This document shows positions 1 to 63,997 of a DNA stretch of 64,000 bases, in pieces. The position numbers and the translations under genes are program-made. The stretch comes from Amorphochlora amoebiformis (taxonomy: Eukaryota > Cercozoa > Chlorarachniophyceae), in NCBI GenBank assembly GCA_054601695.1, contig BAAHQB010000066.1, positions 496,001-560,000 of the forward strand, given 5' to 3'. Position 1 is the first letter of the stretch. The number at the start of each line of letters is the position of its first letter. The notes beneath the pieces were generated by a model. That model had not been told where the DNA came from. It made no database searches and saw nothing but the letters and a program-made list of their open reading frames with translations.

Positions 1-24
1 TAGTTGGGGTTAAGGTTTCGGTCT

Positions 25-260
25 TAGATTAGGGTGGGTTAGGGTTAGGGTTAGGGTTAGGGTTAGGGTTAGGGTTAGGGTTAGGATCAGATTATTCAGT
101 ATGTCTTAGTCCTAGGACCATTGACTCCTCCACAAGGGTAGGGGTAGGGTTAGGGTTAGGGTTAGGGTTAGGGTTAGGGTTAGAGGGTTAGGGTTAGCGT
201 TGGTTAGGGTTCGGTTTACAGGGGCAAGGATTAAAGGTAGGTTAGGGTTAGGGTTAGAGT
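25..260 (+). repeat. Interstitial TTAGGG arrays
   Basis: Tandem TTAGGG units occupy 25-86 and 140-260, interrupted by a unique insert at about 86-140 that is a dispersed module. Units are partly degenerate (TTAGAGGG, TTAGCG, TTCGG). Confidence 0.9.
82..138 (-). repeat. Dispersed telomere-linked module, copy 1 (inverted)
   Basis: Read on the minus strand, this segment starts near a GTGGAGGAGTCAATGG block, continues through GGTCCTAGGACTAAGACAT and a GAATAATCTGATCC block, and runs into CCCTAA repeats. Three other copies lie at about 8965, 14129 and 50246. Function unknown. Confidence 0.8.
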
Positions 261-267
261 GATGATA

Positions 268-386
<119 letters not shown>

Positions 387-400
387 TATACATATATATA

Positions 401-443
<43 letters not shown>

Positions 444-551
444 CTAAGTTAGATTTGGGCTAGGATTAGGGTTAGGATTAAGATTATGTTGGTGTAGTAC
501 TAGTAGTATATATATATATATATTATATAATGATATATACATATTATATAA

Positions 552-646
<95 letters not shown>

Positions 647-662
647 TATGTCTATATATCAG

Positions 663-17253
<16,591 letters not shown>

Positions 17254-17825
17254 GTTGGTCATAACGGTGTGACGTACATGTGCATGCAGATGCTCTCTTG
17301 CTTCGTTTTTGTTTTAATCATTAAAAAGGGTGTTTGAGGGTCTAGAGGGTACGTGGACAGCAGGAGAGTCTGGTGAGCTATTTAAGACTAGTCCTATTCC
17401 ATTAAATGCGAATGTACTGTAGGTCGCTGACATAAGCAGTTGTCATATTATATAATTGGGAAGTTTCAATGTTGTATATTATAAGCGCTAGCAATTTCAT
17501 TCACCGCATAATCACAAATATTAAGACACGTTCAGTCAGCAATATCTATGATATATATACACACACACAACATGATATATATTTATACGTCGTATCTGAA
17601 CCAACGTTGGTACCGAACGCAAACGCACTCAATAGCGACTATGATATATTATACAGACCTGATTATGAGACACAGTGTAGATATACTAGTATGTGGATAG
17701 TATATATATTCTAGATATTATATATATATATATAATATTATATATATATACATAAATATATATATTTTATATATATACGATATATACGTATATATATATA
17801 TATATATATATTATAATACATGTAC

Positions 17826-17863
<38 letters not shown>

Positions 17864-18290
17864 AGACATTACATCTAGTACATATATATATATATGTATA
17901 TGTGTGTAGATTCATCAGTATAAATACTAGTTGTAACTTGATGAATCTTGAGGTACTAGATCTAGTGAGCCTGAGTGCCGCGGCCATATTTATTCAGTCG
18001 GAAATTCCTGCCATGATCATAAATAAACTCTGGAAACTGGTTTAAATTTGCTGCAGTTAAGCTATGTCCAATTTACTCATATATATCATGACGGCAAAAT
18101 AAAACAGTGGGATAACTACCACTGAAATATCAATCGCAAGCATTGATATTTGGTTAGATTGGGTGTATATCCCACTGTTTTATATTACCATCAAGATAAT
18201 ATGAGATGGCACCGTCTACCAGACAAGATTAGACGCCAATTGAAGTAGTGAAAATTCAATGTCACGACTCCAACTCTGCACACTGAAGAA
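17254..18290. other. Convergent intergenic region, receptor to BCKDHB
   Basis: About 1 kb between the two 3' ends. It has mixed-composition sequence at 17254-17700, AT tracts at 17710-17900, and a long hairpin at 18076-18205. I see no supported exon. It probably contains both 3' untranslated regions. Confidence 0.6.
18076..18205. repeat. Long imperfect inverted repeat (hairpin)
   Basis: The outer arms carry ATAAAACAGTGGGATA (18100-18115) and its near complement around 18167-18183. The inner arms AAATATCAAT (18125-18134) and ATTGATATTT (18142-18151) are perfect complements around a 7-nt loop. The ends CTCATAT and ATATGAG also pair. The roughly 130-nt fold lies about 85 bp beyond the BCKDHB stop. 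It could be a 3'-UTR structure, a small-RNA precursor or a short foldback transposon. Confidence 0.7.
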
Positions 18291-20313
18291 CTAACAAGAG
18301 TCTACCAACGTCCTCTCGATCGCGTCGAAATTCTTGAACTTATCGGGAACATACAGGCTTTCAAAGACAAGTGGAAAAGGTGTGTCGTATCCACAAACTC
18401 TTCTTATGGGGGCCTGCAAGCTGTAGAAGCATCTTTCTTGAACGGTTGAGGCAATCTCGGCTCCAAACCCACCATGAAGGGGGGCCTCATGGCTAATAAC
18501 CAGACGACCTAGGGTTATAACAGTGCTAAAATAAAGGAGTCGGAGTTAGGGTTAGGTTTAGAGTTAATAGCTCCTTGAGAAGATAATATTGAAAATGTAC
18601 CGAAATGTCTATTATTTTGATCATGCGTTTACACGTATGGGTGTATTTTAAATATAATTATGTCTATATAATCATATATATATATATATATATATAATAT
18701 ATAATATATATTATATATATATAATATATATATGTATGTATGAACTATCGTACATGTATATACATATATGTAAATATACATGTGTATACGTGTATATATG
18801 GAGATAATATATGTGTACATATATATATATATATATATGTACATATAAATTTATATATATATATATAATTATGTATATATGTATATATGTATATGTGTGT
18901 GTGTGCACATATAAATATGTATGTACATGCATATATACTGAAACATATAAGAGAGAAAGTTGGGATTAGGTAAAACCCCTAAACGAACCCTAACCCTAAT
19001 CCAACCCTAACCCTAACCCTAATCCTAACCTAACTCTAAACCTAATCTAACCCTAACCCTAACTTAACTCTTAACCCTAACCTAACCTAACTTATACACA
19101 TAATCTAACTCTTTAACCTTTACCCCAACTCAAAGTGTACCGGTCTTCTCTACGCTCATTGCCACTGTGTCCTCATCCCAAGGGGAGAGAGTGCGCAGGT
19201 CAATAATCTCACACGAAATTGCAAGCTTATCTCGGGCCATGTCCGCTGCCGCCTCAAGTACCTAAAGTTTTGGAAAAGATGGTTAATTGTTACAACACCA
19301 GGTTGATTAACAATGCTGCTTGACCTTTATCTGCGCTCCCCACCCTACAAGGGTGACATCCATCCCCTCCCGAACCACCTCCGCCTTATCCAAAGGTATT
19401 CTATAGTCTCCTAATGGAACTTCCTCAACAGAAGTGCGATACAGCCACTTGGGTTCCATAAAGACGACTGGGTCGGGGCTGAATATTGATGACAGAAGCA
19501 ATCCTTTGGCTTGCGAAGGGGAACGCGGGACGACAACTTTGACGCCCGCGGCGTGGCAGAAGAAAGCCTCAGGCGACTGAGAGTGGTATAGACCTCCGTG
19601 GCCAACTGCTCCGTATGGCGTGCGGATGGTCAAGCCACCTGTATTGAACTCATTGCCGCTTCGATACCGATACTTAGCGGCCTCGTTGACGATTTGATCA
19701 AACGCGGGGAAGATGTAGTCGGCAAACTGGATCTCAGCGATAGGAATTGCTCCTGCGGCGGCGACACCGATGCCAAATCCAACGATGCCCTGCTCGCACA
19801 GAGGAGTGTTGAAAACTCGCTCGTTGCCATATTTCTCGTTCAGACCAACGGCGCATCGGAAAACTCCACCGAACTTAACGTCCTGAAAATGAAAAGACAC
19901 GGACTGTCAGATATTGAAGCGACAATTAACACCGAAAGGGATAACGACTATGAGCATATGATAAATATACCTCTCCGAACAGGATGACCTCGTCATCCTG
20001 AGAACAAAGATGGAAACAAATTCAAACAATCAGCGTGTATTCTTTCATACGACATTCTAAGCTATCTCCATCAAGATTTTAACGATCCGACGGCACACCC
20101 GGGGTCAGATGGACAACAGTCTAAAAATCCGACCTGCTCCATGGCCAGGTCCAACGCATCGTTGACGGCCGTAAACAGGTTCATCTTTCGCGTCTCGACG
20201 GGCTGCATGCCATCAGCTTCGACTTTCGACTTCACCTCCGTGTTGATAGCACGGTAAAGTACTCGAGCAGTGCGACGGGCAGGGAGACACTTCCGAAGGG
20301 CGACGACAGACAT
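18291..20313 (-). CDS. BCKDHB: Branched-chain 2-oxoacid dehydrogenase E1 beta subunit
   Basis: Beta subunit of the mitochondrial E1 heterotetramer that decarboxylates the 2-oxoacids of Leu, Ile and Val. Exons on the minus strand: 20313-20134, 19997-19971 (27 nt), 19882-19325, 19261-19141, 18508-18291. They total 1104 nt, 367 residues, a little shorter than animal homologues. Residues 1-30 are Arg-rich with no acidic residue before about 26 ([20 protein letters not shown]), fitting a matrix targeting signal. Family blocks in order: [93 protein letters not shown] and VCGYDTPFP near the C-terminus. Reading through the donor at 19141 would give an early stop, so the last exon is essential; its acceptor lies in a CCCTAA-derived tract. 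Introns are short and less AT-rich than in BCKDHA. Divergent from BCKDHA. Confidence 0.96.
18968..19090 (+). repeat. CCCTAA array in BCKDHB intron 4
   Basis: Degenerate CCCTAA units on the plus strand, i.e. TTAGGG in the sense of BCKDHB, near the donor end of its last intron. The acceptor end of the same intron (18509-18575) has the opposite orientation, so the sense strand reads CCTAACCCTAACTCC before the AG. Confidence 0.85.
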
Positions 20314-20532
20314 GGTAAACGTGAGTACTCCAGTCGGAGTGGTTGGTCAAAAGCTAGTAAATCCCCAGGGGATCCCCGGGGAGATTTGGGCGGTTTTCTG
20401 ATGATTTCACCAGGAGACCTTCTCGGCATCCGGTACTGCCGGGGGGTACCCCACCAGCAAAGGTAGTGGATTGACCAGCATCGGTGACGATCGGGTCTCG
20501 GAAATTTAGGCTCGGGAGAAGAAGGCCTCAAC
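20314..20532. promoter_or_regulatory. Bidirectional promoter region BCKDHB / BCKDHA
   Basis: Only 219 bp separate the two divergent start codons. The segment lacks (AT)n, is GC-rich, has no evident TATA box and contains overlapping palindromes (ATCCCCAGGGGAT, then ATCCCCGGGGA) at 20359-20383. Promoter function is inferred from position. The BCKDHA start used here is itself inferred, so the true span could be longer. Confidence 0.6.
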
Positions 20533-35294
<14,762 letters not shown>

Positions 35295-35720
35295 AATTTA
35301 AACTTTCTATAAATTTTGTTAAGTGTCTGTACCCTATGATAGATCGATAAACCAGAATAGCAACTGGCACGAACATCAACGCTACTAACTACTAGTACTA
35401 CTAGACTAGTTCCAGATATTCTAGATATGGTGGTGCCTCAGTAGTCACTGCCTCAATATAGTCAGTAATTTTAGTCATTCGATTATACGGATACTAGCTA
35501 CTCGGACTAGATAGAAGATAAACGAAGATAAAGTAGATAAATTAACGCTACTAGTCTAGTGTCTAGAGCACCGGGTCTGAGCCCACACTAGCACCATTTA
35601 CTAGCTAGCCCAATGGCTGAATTATGTTTGTAATATTCTGATGTATATTATTATCTTGACCATGACCTCGGACTCATCATGCTAGTACAGTAGTAATCAA
35701 TCTAAGCCAAATCATGAGCC
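35295..35720. other. Convergent intergenic region, BCKDHA to UBX gene
   Basis: 426 bp between the two stop codons. The composition is mixed and rich in CTAG words at 35380-35600, with little (AT)n. No exon seen; it presumably holds both 3' untranslated regions. Confidence 0.65.
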
Positions 35721-35942
35721 CTAACTTTTCCGTTGAGTGATCGAAGCACCCTGAATAGAGATATGAATGTCAGCATTGTAGCAATACACGATAATACATC
35801 ATGTATATGTATATATTATATATATCATGATATATATATATATATATGTATATTATTTTTTTATTTATGTATAAATTACAAATTTGATGACATCTTATAT
35901 AGATATATTATAAACATGTATATATATATATATAATTACATT

Positions 35943-35987
<45 letters not shown>

Positions 35988-36362
35988 TATATACATATAT
36001 TGTATATCTAACAACAAATGAATACATTATATTGTAGACATTGGTAACCTTAAGCTTAAGCTCCTCAATAGTCTTCGAAGGGTCGCTCATAATCGACTAC
36101 GTAGTATTTTATACTCATATATATTCAATATATATATATATATATATAATGTATATCAGTAATTATACACACATAATACATATATACATACATACATCTA
36201 TATAATATTCTACAACATTATGTACTTATTCCATACTATGAACACATTATAAACCCTCACCCTAATCCCAACGGGAGAGACACCGAAGGGAGTGAGGGAA
36301 AGATGAATGTGTATGCAAACATGTATATATATATATATTACATGTATATATATATATATAAT

Positions 36363-36400
<38 letters not shown>

Positions 36401-36501
36401 GTTTATATACCTTTGGCGGAAATCCCGAAACCAAGTCAAACGGCCCAAAGTCGGGTGGTGTCAAGCTTTGTATATATATATACATATTATACATATAATA
36501 T

Positions 36502-36554
<53 letters not shown>

Positions 36555-36649
36555 ACTACTGTGTACATGCACCTATGCGCAGTACACAAAAATTGTTTTA
36601 TATGTGTGTACATCACCTTATGTGAATTACCTTGCATATGTGTATGAGC

Positions 36650-36693
<44 letters not shown>

Positions 36694-36846
36694 ACATGTA
36701 CATTATCAAGATATATATATATATATGTATATATATATGTACATTCATGCAAATGTGTATAGAGGGACAATATATATATATATATATATAAATAAATATA
36801 TATATATATACACACACATATATATATATGTATATATGTATATTAC

Positions 36847-36877
<31 letters not shown>

Positions 36878-37023
36878 CATGTATGTATATGTATAGAAAT
36901 ATATTACATATATTATGTACACACATGTATATTTTGAACAGATACACATGTAATTTAGCACATATTCATGCGTCATATTTGTAGTAAATATATATGTATA
37001 TACATACATATATATATATATAC

Positions 37024-37067
<44 letters not shown>

Positions 37068-37361
37068 CATGTATAAATAATGAACATGAACCATATATTT
37101 AAATTTATATTTAAAGGTATATGTATAATTATATGCATAGAGGTACACATATACATATAAATATTTAATCTGCATACATAAAATATATATATGTATGCAT
37201 AATATATATATTTACATATATATACATAAATATATATACATATATATTTAACATACATAATATACTATATATATAATATATACATATACATATATAATAT
37301 ACACATACATATATACACATACACACATACAAATATATATCTATATATATATACATAATAT

Positions 37362-37395
<34 letters not shown>

Positions 37396-37647
37396 ATATA
37401 TGTATGTATATGTATATATATATATATATAATATATATATGTATGTATGTACGCACCTCAGTACGTGGGAATAAATATCTCCCGTATATATAATATATAT
37501 ATATATATATATATGCATATATATGTGTGTATACATAATATATATTATGTATATATATATATGTATATGTGTATGTGTATATGTATGTGCGCACCTCAGT
37601 ACGTGGGAATAAATATCTCCCGTATATATATAACATATATATATATA

Positions 37648-37727
<80 letters not shown>

Positions 37728-37803
37728 CGCACCTCAGTACGTGGGAATAAATATCTCCCGTATATATATAATATATATGTATATATATATATATATATAT
37801 GTA

Positions 37804-37902
<99 letters not shown>

Positions 37903-37989
37903 GCACCTCAGTACGTGGGAATAAATATCTCCCGTGGTATGTGTCAGGTTAAACTCCTGAGGTGCCCGCTTCCGAGGATGAAGAACCTA

Positions 37990-38020
<31 letters not shown>

Positions 38021-38702
38021 TATATATTTATGTATACACATATATATATATATATATTATATACATATATATATATATGTATTACATATATATAAATATG
38101 CTATACATCTATGTGTATAAAGCATTCTTGTTTAAAGAAACCACATCGTAGGTTATATGTGGACAAATATTCGGTTGCAAACATGTAACGTGAGACCCAT
38201 GTAGGATTACACTCTACTCAAGACTCAAACCCCCAACGAAAGACTGCCCTTCTTGCTAAAAGCGGTTGATAGACTTAATAATAGTGACTGCTTTAACGGA
38301 GACAGAACTCAAAGAGCCTATTGCTAAAGAGCTTGTTAGACTTAGTATTGGAGTGGCTGCTGCCCGAAAAATAAATAAAAAAGAAAAAAAAATACACAAA
38401 ACGAAAGACTGCCCTTAATGCTAACTCGCTTGATAATCTTAATAATAGTGACTGCTTTAACGGAGACAGGACTCAAAGAGCCCATCGAGGTACTGCTCTT
38501 ATCGCTAAAGAACTTGTTAGACTTAGTATTGGAGTGGTTGCTGCCCGAAAAATAATAAAAAAAAAAATAGAAAAAAAAAAGTGGTCTAGCTCGATGAAAA
38601 TGTCATGCTAAACCAAATACAAAGAAGAGACCACACTTCTACCGAAGAAGAGGCTGCAACAACATATATGTGTACATACATACATACATACAAATACAGA
38701 CT

Positions 38703-38763
<61 letters not shown>

Positions 38764-38809
38764 TGACCAATAAAATCCGAGTCTTCGGCTTGCTGCCGTC
38801 CACTTTGAC

Positions 38810-38843
<34 letters not shown>

Positions 38844-39063
38844 TACATATCAAAATTTACATGTATGTAAATATATGTCTAAATATGTATGTGTTTATTC
38901 TGTATATAAATAGTAAATATACATGAACCCGATACGTTTTTATAATCTCATACAACGTCTATATATTCCCACTATATATAAATACAAATACATGTTTATA
39001 CGTGCACAGATAACAAATACATAAAAAATACAAATACATGCATACATATGTACATATACGTAC

Positions 39064-39105
<42 letters not shown>

Positions 39106-39220
39106 ACACATATACAAATCCATGTTAACATAACACCTGTCTCGGCCCCAGCGACGAGACGCCCGTAGGTGCAGATGAAGAGCTTAAGGTTAGGATTAAG
39201 ATTAGAACTAGTCAATGTAA

Positions 39221-39273
<53 letters not shown>

Positions 39274-39917
39274 GGGTTCGGGTTCACATTCTCTCAACTC
39301 CACATATCTCTCAAACACACAGAGACGGAGGAAAGCATAAATAAGAGGGATATCTGTCAGGATAGGCTCATATTCCCATTCATAACCCTAGAAACGTATA
39401 TAACATACATATGCCCCAATATGATATAATTTAGTACATGTATATAATATGATTCGATCAGAGTGTGGGCTGGAAGTTCGAATGTCTCAAGACTTACAAG
39501 CACGTTTAGATTGTGCCAAGAAAGTAATTAGTTCATTCTTAAGTTTCTTCAGTGCGAATGATTTCGTACAAGAATTTATCGCAGATACTAACCAGGTTAG
39601 TTTCAAATATCTTAATGTAGATATGCACATACCTTAATATAGATATGCACATATCTTAATATAGATATGCACATATGTAAATGTAGATATGCATGGAATA
39701 ACATATATATATATGTATATATTAGTATAGATATGCGCATATGCAAGTATAGATATGTATAGAATGCTCAAGACTTGCATGCACGTTTATAAGGTATCAA
39801 GACTTGAATGGTAAGCGTTATGCTGATAGTGTTGTTCACCTCTCCGATTTCATCGAGTATCCCTGACCCTGGAAGGCCTTGAAAGTTGGCTGGAATATAT
39901 ATATATATGTATATATG

Positions 39918-39948
<31 letters not shown>

Positions 39949-40051
39949 TATTTATATCTATATACATACACACACACACAGACACACACAAACATGTACA
40001 TATATATATATATATATATGAATATGTATATATTATATTATATTATATTAT

Positions 40052-40089
<38 letters not shown>

Positions 40090-40413
40090 GTGTATGTGTA
40101 TAACGTCCGCTCAAGCAGATATATTTATGCGTATAAAATGCATGGCATATAATACATGCGTGCGAATGTGAATATGTATATACGGTATTTAAAATGCTGT
40201 GTGTGTGAATATGTGTGATTATTTGTTGTGATATATGATATGTATTTAAGAGTACAAAGTTGATACCTTTGGAGGTCCGTACATCTCTCCAGACCTATTC
40301 TTCAAATCGACTAAATATATATATATATATATATATGTATGTATTTGTATATATGTACATATATCACATATGATACAATACTATATTTATGAATTGTGAC
40401 CAGTACCCGGTTG

Positions 40414-40444
<31 letters not shown>

Positions 40445-40472
40445 ATATATAAAAATAACATACATATATAAT

Positions 40473-40512
<40 letters not shown>

Positions 40513-40736
40513 TATATTATACATGTGTTTATGTTTGTGTATATACGTGCATACATATGTATAAATGACATACCAACATACATGTATACGTATATGCATA
40601 TAACTAAATACATATATAATATATAATATATAATATATAATATATATATGTACATATATATATATATATATATATAATATATATGTATATCTATATTATA
40701 TATACTCACCTATCTTTACACATATACGTACAAAAC

Positions 40737-40795
<59 letters not shown>

Positions 40796-41178
40796 GATTT
40801 ACTTCCAACTTCTCCTCGATGATTTTGGCCTACAATCTTCGCAATCGGTTGCTCGAGCTCTCTGGGCACACTTCTGCAGGTATGTACACATATGACTTCA
40901 CTGTGAACACATTCATACGTTTCATTCTGCATGGTCATATTTCTGTGCATATATTTATATGTATCCATGATAGATAGTATGTATGCATGTATGCGTATAT
41001 GTGTATGTATGCATATGTGTGTGTTATTTAGAAATTTGTAATTCGACATTTAAAGGTAGTATGAGGAACAGAGAAAGAATGTGTGTGTATGATACTAGAA
41101 ACGTATTATCATGCCAAAAAAATACATATACACACACATAAAACATTATATATATATATATATATATGTATATATTAC

Positions 41179-41211
<33 letters not shown>

Positions 41212-41230
41212 TTAATTTACATTTATTTAT

Positions 41231-41275
<45 letters not shown>

Positions 41276-41338
41276 TATATGTATGTATGTATTTATTACA
41301 TACAGGTAAATATCACTTTTGTGCATGCATAATACATA

Positions 41339-41394
<56 letters not shown>

Positions 41395-41597
41395 ATATAC
41401 ATGTGCGTGCATATATGTATATATACGTATTTATCTGTAGATGTGTCTGCATATATATTTTATATTTATAAGATATTCGTACATACTTTCCCTCCTTCAA
41501 CTCAGCCATAATCTTCTGATTCACGGGATCCTTCTATGTAAATGTGTACCATATGAAAACAGATACATATATGATTCATACGTGTGCGATATAAACA

Positions 41598-41665
<68 letters not shown>

Positions 41666-42500
41666 ATAACATATATATATATATATATGTATATATCATA
41701 TTATATATACATATATATATATATATATAAGTTTAGATATCATATAAATTCGTATTTGAATATATCCATATAAATATGTCATTATATCCATGTAAATTCA
41801 CCATATATCCCAACGCGATAAAACAACCTAACCCCCGAAAAGATATTACTAAGGTTCAGTGTTAACGAGAATATTCTCCTCACCCCATCTTGAAATCCTC
41901 TCTCATCCCCAGTGAGAATAAATCCATTCTTATACAAAGTAATGGTCACTACAGGTCTTTTCCCGCGACTTGGGTCTCGCACAACCGCCGTATGGCTGGA
42001 CAGACAATTCAAGAGATTGTCAGGTATTGGGCAAGGAAGGGAAGACCAATAGGAAGGAGCGTACGAAGAGTGTCAGCATGCGTGCAGTCTCATAAATGTG
42101 TGCATGGTGCTGACGACCAATGAGATCGTGAATTCTGGCTATAGATGGAAGTAATTTCCTAGTGCTGTTGATATGCATATTGTGCTTAAAAATGCGTTTG
42201 CGACCAGTGAGATTATGAATTCTGCGACGGGTGCATGTTCACGAATGTTGCTAACCGTGAAATTATGCATGATGGAGGTATAAGCAGGTGCATCACCTAG
42301 ATTTTCCACCGCCGCTGAATTCCTCGCCCTTTTTCTTGTCATCATCCTTTCGAAAGGAACTGAATCCGTGAATCTACAAGGGTAGCAAAAATGAGAGAAA
42401 AATCGATTTTCGCGTGAAGCAATTCATTAGATTGGTGACATTTTCCGGATTTGGGAGGGGGCCCCGGGGGTTAGTGGATAGGTAGGTTTACGTTCGACAT
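35721..42500 (-). CDS. SEP and UBX domain p97/VCP cofactor (UBXN2/p37-like)
   Basis: Adaptor expected to bind the N domain of the AAA ATPase p97/VCP. Minus-strand exons: 42500-42492 (9 nt, MSN), 42373-42297, 41995-41884, 41533-41487, 40873-40803, 40310-40267, 39889-39840, 39182-39137, 38809-38768, 37986-37907, 36465-36411, 36096-36049, 35750-35721. They total 711 nt, 236 residues. Order seen: acidic/basic start ([17 protein letters not shown]), SEP domain at about 44-120 ([23 protein letters not shown]) followed by [10 protein letters not shown], a Ser-rich linker, then a UBX domain at about 155-236 ([41 protein letters not shown], ending GASITQRKS). No N-terminal UBA domain is present, so it resembles p37/UBXN2B or UBXN2A rather than p47. 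The acceptor before 39182 lies in CCTAA repeats. Head to head with the p24 gene. Confidence 0.94.
37449..37907 (-). repeat. Three near-identical donor-edge copies of UBX exon 10
   Basis: The donor end of the exon at 37907-37986 recurs at about 37451-37485, 37590-37624 and 37729-37761. The shared block on the plus strand includes GCACCTCAGTACGTGGGAAT followed by AAATATCTCCCGT, identical in all four. Each copy keeps a GTGCG donor, and (AT)n separates them at roughly 140-170 bp spacing. Confidence 0.95.
38235..38582 (+). repeat. Tandem pair of units ending in poly(A)
   Basis: Two units of about 160-170 bp start at ACGAAAGACTGCCCTT (38238 and 38401). They share TTAATAATAGTGACTGCTTT and ACTTAGTATTGGAGTGG, and end in GCCCGAAAAATAA plus A-rich tails. 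They lie between UBX exons at 38768 and 37986. The A-tailed structure suggests a short retroposed element, tandemly duplicated; family unknown. Confidence 0.6.
39458..39598 (+). other. Candidate plus-strand exon nested in a UBX intron
   Basis: Between a CAG acceptor-like site at about 39461 and the donor CCAG/GTTAGT at 39598 lies one open frame of 40-45 codons with normal composition ([15 protein letters not shown], then [17 protein letters not shown]). Shortened, decayed copies of its 5' part (CTCAAGACTTGCATGCACGTTTA) lie at about 39768-39800. It is on the strand opposite to the host gene. No partner exon was found and no family recognised. Confidence 0.35.
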
Positions 42501-42697
42501 GGTGCGGGGATCGATGTCAGGGACACGTGTAGAATAAATCTAGGATATTAAAAATATATATACTGGAATATCTAGTCTAGATATTGGTGTATGTTATATC
42601 GCTATATTTGATCATTGATATCTAGAATATATCAAATTAGATATCATGTCCTTAATCCGAATAAATATTTAGTCGGAGCCAATATTTCTGCGGCTTG
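42501..42697. promoter_or_regulatory. Bidirectional promoter region, UBX gene / p24 gene
   Basis: 197 bp separate the two divergent start codons. The region is of mixed composition, with overlapping TCTAGA/ATATCTAG words and no (AT)n longer than a few units. Promoter role is inferred from position only. Confidence 0.55.
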
Positions 42698-48160
<5,463 letters not shown>

Positions 48161-48540
48161 GCAAACGCCCGAAATTTTGTATTCTTTTTATTTTCGCGCC
48201 TCCTAGTTTAGGACCGCGTACACGTGCATGCCAGTTTTAATAACGGCTACGTGTCACTGGCACGTGCACCGGGTTAATCATGGCGTCTGGAACTTCACTC
48301 AATGAAGCTGAACAAATTTTTTCGGTTGCTAATAATAAATATTGAGGCTACGTACATATATAGTATGATATATTTTAATTAATTATCTCTAGTATCTAGA
48401 TTAACTTAGTGATTTTTTCGGTAGACCGTACATTTTCCACTCATAATTTAAAGTGTAAATTTGACAAGAGGTTTAAGCCTACCAGGCCCTATCTACTAGC
48501 CTATAGCTAGTGTGTTCTAGAGATTGGCGACATTCTTAAG
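48161..48540. other. Convergent intergenic region, p24 to DDX27
   Basis: 380 bp between stop codons with mixed composition and no microsatellite longer than a few units. No exon or recognisable RNA gene seen. Confidence 0.65.
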
Positions 48541-63260
<14,720 letters not shown>

Positions 63261-63483
63261 CTATATATATATATATTTCTATATATTTTTATATATTTAC
63301 ATATATATATATATATATATATACATGTATATTTATATATATATATATGTATACATATATATTATATTTACTTACACATATAAATACATTTACACATACA
63401 CACGAGCAGAGAAGAAGGGAAACAAAATGATGATGTGGAGAATACGCATGTTTTATATATATATATATATACATATATATATC

Positions 63484-63519
<36 letters not shown>

Positions 63520-63520
63520 A

Positions 63521-63562
<42 letters not shown>

Positions 63563-63691
63563 CTGGATTACCTCCTGGTCGTCATGTATATCATATATAT
63601 GTATATTTATACTATATATATATATATGTATAGAATATGTCCATACCTGCATATACCAATATATATATTATAGAATTATCTCTAGGTCATG

Positions 63692-63735
<44 letters not shown>

Positions 63736-63785
63736 ATATTTGCAAATAATAGAACATATATTATGATCTTACCTTTACATGTCAT

Positions 63786-63817
<32 letters not shown>

Positions 63818-63903
63818 TATATATATATATTATATATATATATATATATATAAATACATATATACTCACATACTCGCAAATAATAATATATCTATTATAG
63901 CGC

Positions 63904-63942
<39 letters not shown>

Positions 63943-63964
63943 GTGTATACATACATATACATAC

Positions 63965-63997
<33 letters not shown>

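Noticed and set aside
1-260. Chromosome end
   Set aside because: TTAGGG arrays here are short, degenerate, interrupted by unique sequence and resemble the many internal arrays elsewhere in the window, so position at a telomere is not supported.
19598-19987. 129-codon plus-strand frame over BCKDHB
   Set aside because: It is the antisense shadow of BCKDHB exon 3, which matches its family residue by residue.
38325-38345. 15-nt identity between the 38.2-kb repeat unit and the DDX27 exon at 61976-62038
   Set aside because: One match of this length between two sequences of this size is expected by chance, and the flanks do not align.
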